A stretch of DNA of 14,406 bases, taken from the NCBI GenBank assembly GCA_964475515.1, contig CAYYWW010000024.1:1-14406 (forward strand), given 5' to 3'. Positions 1-5,514 of the stretch are shown piece after piece. The first letter of the stretch is position 1; every line of letters begins with the position of its first letter. The DNA comes from CAYYWW01 sp964475515 (GTDB lineage Archaea > Aenigmatarchaeota > Aenigmatarchaeia > QMZP01). The notes under the pieces were generated by a model. The model was given only the letters and a program-made list of their open reading frames with translations. It was not told the origin of the DNA and ran no database searches. The translations under genes and the position numbers were made by a program.

Positions 1-476
1 CTTTCATATTCCTGCTCGCTTTTTGGAAGACTGCTCCAATCTCTTCTTTCCCAAGGAGGTTTTAGTGGTTCGAAAAGCTTCTCTTCTTCCAATTCCTTTT
101 TTCGTTTTTCTTGAAGTTTCTTTATTTCTGATTCATACTCAGGGCCCATCCGTTTCCAGTGAGCTTCTCTGGCCTCTCTGATTAAGTTTTTCGCTCTTTC
201 TTCTGTTATGGCGCCTTTAGCTAAGAGCTCTCTTATTTTATTTATTCTATCCTGCATTATCTTTGCGCTTTTTTTTCTGTTTTCATGAAATTTTTTGTAC
301 TCTTTCGGAAATATTCGATCCACTATATTCTCTATAATCTGTTGTCTTGCTCTGGGATACAATTCAATAAGCTCGTCTATTATACTTTCTCTGATTTCAT
401 CTTCACTTTTTCTTTTGAAAAATCCTTCTATTATAGCATTTTTTATAATTTTTCTTATTATTCTCTCTTCTGCCAT
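1..476 (-). CDS. Charged helical hypothetical protein, C-terminus cut by window edge
   Basis: An open frame of 158 codons runs from an ATG at 476 leftwards off the window with no stop, so the C-terminus is missing. The start is supported by a purine-rich Shine-Dalgarno (AGGTGG) a few bases upstream. The protein opens MAEERIIRKIIKNAII and is dominated by Lys, Arg, Glu and Ile in patterns expected of long amphipathic helices. A very charged stretch near residues 115-140 (repeated K/E/R) could be a coiled coil, followed by a proline/tryptophan-containing segment (EPLKPPWERRDW). There is no signal peptide or membrane span, so it should be cytoplasmic. I do not recognise the family. It is divergent from the gene at 612. 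The absence of stops over 476 bases in AT-rich DNA makes it very likely real. Confidence 0.8.
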   Translation of the reverse strand, partial: MAEERIIRKIIKNAIIEGFFKRKSEDEIRESIIDELIELYPRARQQIIENIVDRIFPKEYKKFHENRKKSAKIMQDRINKIRELLAKGAITEERAKNLIREAREAHWKRMGPEYESEIKKLQEKRKKELEEEKLFEPLKPPWERRDWSSLPKSEQEYE

Positions 477-576
477 CTTCCACCTTTTTATATTCAAAGA
501 ATCCTTGTTATTTTATTATTATCTGCAATTGAATAAATATCATTTTTCATTATTCTTGGTTAGTTCATGCAAATAG

Positions 577-590
577 AAAAGTTTATAAAT
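577..590 (+). promoter_or_regulatory. Archaeal TATA/BRE promoter for the gene at 612
   Basis: The sequence AAAAGTTTATAAAT has a purine-rich BRE-like part followed by TTTATAAA (582-589). Its centre lies about 26 nt before the ATG at 612, the spacing expected if transcription begins at or next to the start codon and the mRNA is leaderless. Confidence 0.65.
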
Positions 591-611
591 AATAACTACT
601 TAATGGTAAAT

Positions 612-824
612 ATGAGATGGGAACCATATCTTACGGAAGAGGATCGAGAGGCAGTAAGAGAAAGATTGTACAGACCTTTCAGAGCTTTAGGGAATTACTT
701 TAGAAAAATCTCACGGTCACTTTTTCATTGTGGAGATTATCCTGAAGAATCAAGTGATGTTGAACTCGAAGTTCGGGGATCAAAACTTAGGATAAGGTAT
801 AGAGATAGCATTAAAAGAAGATAA
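612..824 (+). CDS. Small hypothetical protein, 70 aa
   Basis: A 70-residue basic and acidic protein beginning MRWEPYLTEEDREAVRERL, with no signal peptide or membrane span; function not recognised. Longer in-frame starts exist at 567 and 603. The one at 567 lies upstream of the TATA box at 582-589, so it cannot be on the transcript from that promoter; 612 sits at the position expected for a leaderless start, and 603 is a close alternative. The middle contains an arginine-rich helix-like stretch (residues about 12-36), and the end alternates charged and hydrophobic residues (VELEVRGSKLRIRYRD), suggesting a small beta hairpin. Its stop is 14 bases before the PIN gene, so the two are probably co-transcribed. 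Confidence 0.65.
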   Translation: MRWEPYLTEEDREAVRERLYRPFRALGNYFRKISRSLFHCGDYPEESSDVELEVRGSKLRIRYRDSIKRR

Positions 825-838
825 TTATATAATTAATT

Positions 839-1210
839 ATGAAATTTCTTCTTGATACCAGTTTTTTGATTTCTGCTTTGAGATTTAAGGTAGATATATT
901 AAGCGAGCTAATGAAATTCGGAAAACCCGAGCTGTACACACTGCGTTCCGTTGTCTCAGAGTTAGCCAAGATATCTTCCAGTAGTGGAAAGAGTGGAAAG
1001 AATGCGTTGTTGGCGTTGAGTTTTGTTAATAAAAAAGTAAAAATTATAGAGGATGTCAACCGTACGAACACAGACGAAAGCATAATAAACATCGCGAAAG
1101 ATAAAGAATTTATTGTTTGCACGCAGGATTCTGAGTTAAAAAAGAAGTTGAAGAGAATTGGCGTGTCAATAATAACAATAAGACAAAAAAAATATCTTTC
1201 TAAAGAGTAA
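839..1210 (+). CDS. PIN-domain ribonuclease, Fcf1/VapC9-like
   Basis: A 123-residue protein filling a single PIN domain. The four acidic residues expected to bind the catalytic metal are visible: D6 (LLDTSFL), E41 (VVSELAK), D79 (TDESI) and D97 (CTQDSEL). The C-terminal pattern, T-Q-D-S-E-L then a lysine-rich helix and G-V-S-I-I-T-I-R, matches the archaeal branch related to eukaryotic Fcf1 (often labelled VapC9 or COG1412), whose members cleave RNA; in eukaryotes Fcf1 acts in small-subunit rRNA processing. No antitoxin of a recognised family sits directly upstream, so a housekeeping RNA-processing role is as likely as a toxin role. The 70-aa gene 14 bases upstream is the only candidate partner. 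It converges on the pilin-like operon, with 15 bases between stops. Confidence 0.85.
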   Translation: MKFLLDTSFLISALRFKVDILSELMKFGKPELYTLRSVVSELAKISSSSGKSGKNALLALSFVNKKVKIIEDVNRTNTDESIINIAKDKEFIVCTQDSELKKKLKRIGVSIITIRQKKYLSKE

Positions 1211-1225
1211 CATTTGACTGTGTTG

Positions 1226-2368
1226 TTATCCGTGTATTATTGTTTTGCGGACAATAAACTCTATGGAAATTGGCTCAAATGAAACATTTGTTCCGTTGTA
1301 AACCGGATATGTATGGTTAGGGTTCGTGTCAGTCACATTTATTTTAACCATAACATCTGCAATGTAAGTAAAATTACATATTATGTTAGCTACTGATTTG
1401 CCATTTTGTACAGTAACCGAGGAGCCTGGACATTCTGGAGTTATTCTCGTATTCTTTTTCAAAAGTTCTGAAACAATCTTAAAATCTCCATCTTGGGTTT
1501 CTTGAATTTCTTCTGAGAAGTTTATTTTTTCTTTTATTATATTTATTGCATCTTCTATCGCACTGTCCTTTGAAAATTGCATGCCCGAAACCAATGCTGA
1601 GTCGTTATTCATTATCATATCATAAAAAGTTTCGTTTATGTAGTCCGTTATTTTCCCTGTATCTGCTCCTTCTAATTTTTTTTCGTATTCGTGATGTGTT
1701 GGCCACTCCCTCAAATACTCTTCAAACTCATTTAACACAGCCGAAACAGTTTCATTTTCCTCAACAGCTCTGTTGTAAACATAAAAGCAGTTATGGCGGA
1801 ATGTTTCGTTCATGCCTGGTAGCAGATAAAGTCTTATTGTTTCATTTTGCTCCGGTATTTCCTTTGTTATTTGGAAGTATTGGTTAGTTGCATTGATGCT
1901 GATGTTAATCATTGATTCATTATCTTGTGAGGTCCACTGCAATATTTCTATCGTATCATAATCGGGCATCATAACTTCTTCATCCAAAATGAAATTATAG
2001 TTCTTACCAGTATAAACACGCAGATCTTTCTTTACCTCATCTTTTAATGATGATATAAATTCATTTGGACTTGCAAGTGTATAGTACTCCTTATCTTCAT
2101 GTATTAATGTATTTTCTTCATTTTTTGTGTTCCAACCGCCTTTTTTCATATTGTCAAAACAAGCTTGATAGAATGAATAATGCAAAGCTGGTTTAACATA
2201 TCCGTACTTAGCCATCTCAAGAGCGTTTTGCATTGTGTAGACTGGTCTGAAAAGCGTTGCTTTGTAAATCGTTGTTTTTCCAAATTGAAAGATAGAGTAA
2301 GAAAAACTGATTGAGATCAGCAGAACAAGAAAAAACGCCGCCAGTACAGCATTGCTTAACCCTTTCAT
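1226..2368 (-). CDS. Pilin-like secreted protein rich in N-glycosylation sequons, 380 aa
   Basis: Last gene of the seven-gene operon; its ATG overlaps the preceding stop by four bases. It begins MKGLSNAVLAAFFLVLL, a minimal K-G leader followed by one hydrophobic segment to about residue 26, as expected of a class III (type IV pilin-like) signal. The remaining ~350 residues are hydrophilic and should face outside. They contain 14 N-x-S/T sequons, six clustered in the middle and five near the C-terminus, which would be targets for the archaeal AglB oligosaccharyltransferase. It is by far the largest product of the operon and could be a main surface-exposed subunit or tip. No conserved domain was recognised. 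The pilin-like assignment rests on the N-terminus and on context only. Confidence 0.8.
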   Translation of the reverse strand: MKGLSNAVLAAFFLVLLISISFSYSIFQFGKTTIYKATLFRPVYTMQNALEMAKYGYVKPALHYSFYQACFDNMKKGGWNTKNEENTLIHEDKEYYTLASPNEFISSLKDEVKKDLRVYTGKNYNFILDEEVMMPDYDTIEILQWTSQDNESMINISINATNQYFQITKEIPEQNETIRLYLLPGMNETFRHNCFYVYNRAVEENETVSAVLNEFEEYLREWPTHHEYEKKLEGADTGKITDYINETFYDMIMNNDSALVSGMQFSKDSAIEDAINIIKEKINFSEEIQETQDGDFKIVSELLKKNTRITPECPGSSVTVQNGKSVANIICNFTYIADVMVKINVTDTNPNHTYPVYNGTNVSFEPISIEFIVRKTIIHG

Positions 2369-2787
2369 AGCATTTCGACCCTCCCTATTCTTTTTCCCGG
2401 CAAAGCTATTTGTACGCTTACTTTATTTAATTGTGAGGAAATCTCACCGTATTCCTTTATTTTACCGCCGGTTTCATTATACACGGCAAGGTAGGTGTTA
2501 AATTTTTCCAATGTTTGGGCAAGGTCCTTGTCTATGTTATCTTTTGTATTAACTGCCCTAAGGTTACCAATTATCTCAGCATATGTAAGATCGCTCTTTT
2601 TCGATTGAAACAAGGCAAATATGCCACTTCCTTTGTCAAGTGTGTCAACGGATATTTTTACCCGTGTTCTGACTCCTATTGCCAGTCTTAATGATTCTAT
2701 ACTGACTATAATTAGGATGAAGGAAAAAGCTAACATTATTATTAACGCTAGGAATGCAAAACCTATCTGAGCTTTATTTTTTGACAT
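2365..2787 (-). CDS. Pilin-like membrane protein, 140 aa
   Basis: Starts MSKNKAQIGFAFLALIIML: a basic leader, a K-A junction, then a long hydrophobic helix (residues about 7-30) and a soluble tail of about 110 residues with one N-E-T sequon. This is the layout of archaeal type IV pilin-like proteins, which are cleaved just before the helix by an EppA/PibD-type prepilin peptidase. The start is supported by GGGGAGA a few bases before the ATG. Its first 14 bases overlap the end of the preceding gene, and its stop overlaps the start of the 380-aa gene, so translation is probably coupled. The tail has no motif I can name. Confidence 0.8.
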   Translation of the reverse strand: MSKNKAQIGFAFLALIIMLAFSFILIIVSIESLRLAIGVRTRVKISVDTLDKGSGIFALFQSKKSDLTYAEIIGNLRAVNTKDNIDKDLAQTLEKFNTYLAVYNETGGKIKEYGEISSQLNKVSVQIALPGKRIGRVEML

Positions 2788-3184
2788 AAATCTCCCCTAT
2801 GTTTATTTTACCATCATCTGTAAGCAGTGGCACAAAAACTTTATACTCATATTTCTTACGCTCTCTACCTACCTCAAGTAGGATGGAGTTTGTTTCCGCA
2901 TCCACAATTTTAATATAAGCATCAGGTATGTTGCATTCTCGTCTCAACTGTCTCAATGTAAGCCCTTCTATGTTCTCATAGCTTATGATTCCATCTTTAC
3001 CTAAACATGACTTGATCATATGAGCAATGTCCATAGCTTCTAACTGTTGCTGTGCTGTTTCCATTTCAACAGAGATTTTAAGAAAATTCACAGAGATGTA
3101 TCCATATATAGCAAGAATCACTGAAACAAAAATCAAAACGCCCATAGCTTCCGTGATTCCTGTAGCCTTAAATTTTTTACTCAT
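2774..3184 (-). CDS. Pilin-like membrane protein with Glu in the helix, 136 aa
   Basis: Starts MSKKFKATGITEAMGVLIF. If cleaved after K-A, the mature chain is T-G-I-T-E, placing a glutamate at position +5 as in classical type IV pilins; cleavage after K-A-T-G is also possible. A single hydrophobic helix extends to about residue 35, followed by a soluble domain of about 100 residues containing a pair of cysteines (in KSCLG and RRECN) that could form a disulfide. A GGAGGCG Shine-Dalgarno lies about six bases before the ATG. It starts only one base after the preceding stop. Among the operon's products, this is the one most like a canonical pilin. Confidence 0.8.
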   Translation of the reverse strand: MSKKFKATGITEAMGVLIFVSVILAIYGYISVNFLKISVEMETAQQQLEAMDIAHMIKSCLGKDGIISYENIEGLTLRQLRRECNIPDAYIKIVDAETNSILLEVGRERKKYEYKVFVPLLTDDGKINIGEIYVKK

Positions 3185-3185
3185 G

Positions 3186-3578
3186 TTACGCCTCCTCTAT
3201 TCTCACCTTTGCTCCAGGTTCTTTTATAAGTATTACAGCTCCTATAGATTCTAATTTTGATACCTCTACGTCACCTATAGATTCTGCTTGTACAGTCTTT
3301 CCTTTCTCGCCGTTTTCATTGTATGCAGTAACCTTGACAAGATATGTATCACCTTTCCTTTGGATTTCTATATCATAAGGTTTGTTGAATTCTATTGTAA
3401 TTGAACCTTTCTCCACAGATGTTAATGAATTTATATGCAATGCTATAGATTGTGCTATTCTTTCTGATTCTGTTCTTTCCATGCTCATAGCTTTCATCTG
3501 ATAAATAACAAATGCTATGGCTGCAAGACCTATTAGAATGGCTGCTATTATATAGTTATAGTCTTCGACTCCTTTCAT
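3186..3578 (-). CDS. Pilin-like membrane protein, 130 aa
   Basis: Starts MKGVEDYNYIIAAILIG, with the same minimal M-K-G leader as the 380-aa protein, then a hydrophobic helix to about residue 26 and a soluble C-terminal part of about 100 residues. The tail alternates charged and hydrophobic residues (ITIEFNKPYDIEIQ, TYLVKVTAY, GAVILIKEPGAKVRIEE), which suggests a small beta-rich domain of the kind that follows the helix in pilins and pseudopilins. Spacing is four bases to the upstream gene and one to the downstream gene. No strong Shine-Dalgarno is visible, so it probably depends on translational coupling. Family not recognised beyond the architecture. Confidence 0.78.
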   Translation of the reverse strand: MKGVEDYNYIIAAILIGLAAIAFVIYQMKAMSMERTESERIAQSIALHINSLTSVEKGSITIEFNKPYDIEIQRKGDTYLVKVTAYNENGEKGKTVQAESIGDVEVSKLESIGAVILIKEPGAKVRIEEA

Positions 3579-3582
3579 AGTA

Positions 3583-4233
3583 TCAATATTGACAATCAGA
3601 TTTTGATTCTATTTCATTGGCTTCTATTGAATAATACTCAACCTGCTTTCTAAATATAAGACAATACAACTTTGATCCCTTCCTTGGAGCTTCCAATTCA
3701 CAACTAGGGAAGTTGCAGTCCCCAAATCCGTAGTCACTTCCAAATGTACTTATCGTATCGGTTCTTCTTTTATACGTTTCCCATACCCTCCAAGGCAAAG
3801 CGTAGTTCCAGTAGGATGGTCTTTTCGTAACCACTATAATACAACCTTCTTTACCTTCACACTTAGTGCAATGCGTAAGGCAACGCTCTTCTAATTTTCC
3901 GCTTTGGTCCTGAGCAACGCCAAAATATTCTGAACACACTTGCCTGCATTTTAAATAACCATCTGACCCTGCAAAAATTACTTTTCTTACACATGAGCCT
4001 CTTGCCGTGAATGGTAAATAAAATTCATCTGCACCCCCGAGAAGAGGTGGTTGTCTGCTTAGTGTGTTGAATTCAACAAGTGGCTTCAATTCATTTTCGG
4101 TTTCCCTGAGGCAGGAAGATTTTAGTAAGGATGCTATTCCGCCCGTGAAAATAGAAAATACGAGAAGACCTAAAAGAACACCTATTATTATTTTAACCCA
4201 ATACCCGAACGCTTGACCCAGCTTTTTTTTCAT
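3583..4233 (-). CDS. Cysteine-rich pilin-like membrane protein, 216 aa
   Basis: Starts MKKKLGQAFGYWVKIIIG: a K-L-G leader followed by a hydrophobic helix to about residue 37. All 12 cysteines lie after the helix, at 41, 81, 96, 100, 118, 122, 125, 131, 173, 178, 191 and 214. The even number and the expected extracellular location favour disulfide bonds; the central C-x3-C / C-x3-C-x2-C-x5-C group (96-131) could instead bind a metal. A tryptophan/tyrosine-rich segment (residues 139-154) follows. No other product of this operon is similarly cysteine-rich. It lies 10 bases after the 57-aa gene. The function is unknown; a structural or cap subunit stabilised by disulfides is a reasonable inference. 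Confidence 0.8.
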   Translation of the reverse strand: MKKKLGQAFGYWVKIIIGVLLGLLVFSIFTGGIASLLKSSCLRETENELKPLVEFNTLSRQPPLLGGADEFYLPFTARGSCVRKVIFAGSDGYLKCRQVCSEYFGVAQDQSGKLEERCLTHCTKCEGKEGCIIVVTKRPSYWNYALPWRVWETYKRRTDTISTFGSDYGFGDCNFPSCELEAPRKGSKLYCLIFRKQVEYYSIEANEIESKSDCQY

Positions 4234-4243
4234 AATACAAAGA

Positions 4244-4417
4244 CTAAAATTTAAGACCCATCGGAAATATTTTGTTTACAATCAAAAGAGCAACTAAAAA
4301 TCCTAATGCTATCATAATAATAAGCATTATTATTTCCCAACCCATTGCCGCTGTGATGGCGGCTTTTCTGTTTTTTTGTTGCAATTTTGCCATTAGTAAT
4401 TGAAGATACAGCAACAT
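4244..4417 (-). CDS. Tiny pilin-like membrane protein, 57 aa
   Basis: An open frame from ATG 4417 to TAG 4246-4244, starting two bases after the stop of the 38-aa gene. An internal ATG at 4393 would give 49 residues beginning MAKLQQKNRKAAITAAMG. Either way there is a basic leader ending N-R-K-A, then a hydrophobic helix (G-W-E-I-I-M-L-I-I-M-I and onward) and a very short tail ending K-I-F-P-M-G-L-K-F. The architecture matches the longer products of the operon but with essentially no soluble domain. It is real rather than chance because it fills the space between neighbouring genes exactly and repeats the leader-helix pattern. Automated annotation with a size cutoff would probably miss it. Confidence 0.7.
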   Translation of the reverse strand: MLLYLQLLMAKLQQKNRKAAITAAMGWEIIMLIIMIALGFLVALLIVNKIFPMGLKF

Positions 4418-4419
4418 AA

Positions 4420-4536
4420 TCAAATAAACCCAAACTTTTTAAGAGCAAAATAAAGCATTATAAACGCTATGACTAATCCTATTATAAAAACGGGAACTAT
4501 GACACTCTGTGATTGTGCCTTTTTGCTTCTTTTCAT
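4420..4536 (-). CDS. Tiny pilin-like membrane protein, 38 aa; first gene of the operon
   Basis: An open frame from ATG 4536 to TGA 4422-4420. The product starts MKRSKKAQSQSVIVPVFIIG and consists of a basic leader ending K-K-A, a polar Q-S-Q-S, one hydrophobic helix (residues about 12-32) and the tail K-K-F-G-F-I. This is the same leader-helix pattern as the six genes that follow. The palindromic TATA element at 4562-4575 is centred about 32 nt upstream, so it is probably read from a leaderless or nearly leaderless transcript, and no Shine-Dalgarno is visible. Alternatives such as a small membrane peptide unrelated to pili cannot be excluded. Confidence 0.7.
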   Translation of the reverse strand: MKRSKKAQSQSVIVPVFIIGLVIAFIMLYFALKKFGFI

Positions 4537-4561
4537 ATTTATTATTTCGCTTACGACACTA

Positions 4562-4575
4562 AAATAAATTTATTT
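4562..4575. promoter_or_regulatory. Palindromic TATA element between divergent genes
   Basis: AAATAAATTTATTT is a perfect 14-base palindrome. Its centre is about 28 nt from the plus-strand ATG at 4597 and about 32 nt from the minus-strand ATG at 4536, which suits TATA-binding protein in either orientation. No other good TATA box is visible in the 60-base gap. I infer a shared bidirectional promoter. Confidence 0.55.
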
Positions 4576-4596
4576 CAGGAACGGTATAAGATAATT

Positions 4597-4824
4597 ATGG
4601 AATTTCCTATAAGGGTTGCTTTGATAGTCGTCATCTTGGTAATAGCTGTCATCATACTTGTGATTTTGATGACAAGGTGGGGTGGAGAAGGAGCAACCTA
4701 TGTCGACAGTTTTATTGATTTCTTCAAAACTTTTACGCCTTCTTTCGGTGGTACTGGCGATCAAGGTGGAACTTCAGAACCTCAGGGGTTGCTTCCAGAT
4801 TTGACAGGTGGGTCTGCCCCATAG
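4597..4824 (+). CDS. Small single-span membrane protein with Gly/Pro/Thr-rich tail, 75 aa
   Basis: Starts MEFPIRVALIVVILVIAVII: an almost uninterrupted hydrophobic segment at residues 5-26, then T-R-W and a soluble tail of about 45 residues. The tail ends in a low-complexity Gly/Thr/Pro/Ser region (GGTGDQGGTSEPQG, then LLPDLTGGSAP). A longer in-frame start at 4513 would run through the divergent promoter and into the opposite gene, so 4597 is preferred; it also sits about 28 nt from the TATA centre. The leader lacks the K-A/K-G junction of the opposing operon, so it is not obviously a pilin, but the shared promoter suggests a related cell-envelope job. It ends six bases before the converging AMMECR1 gene. 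Confidence 0.7.
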   Translation: MEFPIRVALIVVILVIAVIILVILMTRWGGEGATYVDSFIDFFKTFTPSFGGTGDQGGTSEPQGLLPDLTGGSAP

Positions 4825-4830
4825 AATACA

Positions 4831-5445
4831 TTATATTTCTTTTTTCACTACCTTTCCTTTTGGTTTTTCTTCAGAGAAGATTTCTGCCGAGAATCTGTAT
4901 ATTTTCGTGTCCGGGTCTATCCATGCTGTATAGGGTAATCCAGCCTTCAAACAAAGATGAAGAAGAAATTCCTTTGCATCCATATTGTTCTCTGTTGCAA
5001 CTTGTGGGAGCAAGAGTCCGCTTCGGAATCCCTTCTCTATTATTAATCCGTCTTTCCCTATCTTTATTACTTTAGGATATTCCCTTGGATCTTTAACTTT
5101 AATTAATTCTGGTTTTGTCAATACAGAAACCTCTATCACAATATTATCTAACTCTTCTCTTCTTAGTGGGGGAAATCGCGGGTCATTGCAAGCAGAGATT
5201 GCGGACTCAACTAAAGCTTTATAAAGCGGTAAAACTGGTTCCGGATACCCAATGCATCCTCTGAGCTCATGTTCTGGATATGTATTAATAGTCACAAAAC
5301 ATCCTCTGTTTTCTATGAACTCGTCAGATAACAGGCCAAATATGCTTTCTATCTCATCTCTTTCAGGGCGGTGTTTATTTTTAACCCATTCATCTACGGT
5401 GTATCTTGCTATTTTTACTGCCTTTTCTCCATTTTTCAACTTCAT
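4831..5445 (-). CDS. AMMECR1-family protein
   Basis: A 204-residue cytoplasmic protein spanning the AMMECR1 domain (TIGR00296/COG2078 type). The hallmark L-R-G-C-I-G is at residues 61-66, followed by Y-P-E-P-V-L-P-L and the helix leading to N-D-P-R-F-P-P-L, all conserved in this family. The length is close to that of archaeal members. The family occurs across life and is structurally known, but no established biochemical role can be assigned. The start is the ATG at 5445; a TTG at 5451 would add two residues. No clear Shine-Dalgarno is visible, and the TATA-like region at 5477-5493 lies about 30-40 nt upstream. It diverges from the DHH gene and converges on the 75-aa gene. Confidence 0.93.
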   Translation of the reverse strand: MKLKNGEKAVKIARYTVDEWVKNKHRPERDEIESIFGLLSDEFIENRGCFVTINTYPEHELRGCIGYPEPVLPLYKALVESAISACNDPRFPPLRREELDNIVIEVSVLTKPELIKVKDPREYPKVIKIGKDGLIIEKGFRSGLLLPQVATENNMDAKEFLLHLCLKAGLPYTAWIDPDTKIYRFSAEIFSEEKPKGKVVKKEI

Positions 5446-5476
5446 AAGCAAAGAATGTATTAGATTCCTGTCAATA

Positions 5477-5493
5477 AGTATAAATATTTAATA
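5477..5493. promoter_or_regulatory. AT-rich TATA region shared by the AMMECR1 and DHH genes
   Basis: Contains the 10-base perfect palindrome TAAATATTTA (5481-5490). Its centre is about 29 nt from the DHH ATG at 5515 and 34-40 nt from the AMMECR1 start options. On the minus strand, TTTATACTT is the best TATA match. The arrangement resembles the element at 4562-4575. Confidence 0.5.
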
Positions 5494-5514
5494 GTTTCGA
5501 AATTATATTTATTA

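Noticed and set aside
487..494. TATA box (minus strand) for the left-edge gene
   Set aside because: AATATAAA is only about 15 nt before the ATG, too close for a promoter; the AGGTGG next to it is better read as a ribosome site.
285..576. Two plus-strand frames rich in Phe, Ile, Ser and Tyr
   Set aside because: They are antisense to the truncated charged-protein gene at 1-476 and look like its complement, not membrane proteins.
839..1210. Classical VapBC toxin-antitoxin pair with the 70-aa gene upstream
   Set aside because: The PIN protein fits the Fcf1/VapC9 type, and the upstream protein shows no ribbon-helix-helix or AbrB pattern. The pair is adjacent, but antitoxin identity is unsupported.
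4251..4448. A 65-aa minus-strand frame starting MLLKSLGLFDYV
   Set aside because: It overlaps both small pilin-like genes in a different frame, lacks a signal or domain, and its Ser/Asn-rich composition is typical of an out-of-frame reading.
4570..4764. Minus-strand 64-aa frame rich in Asp, Tyr and His
   Set aside because: It is antisense to the 75-aa membrane protein, whose hydrophobic codons explain the composition.
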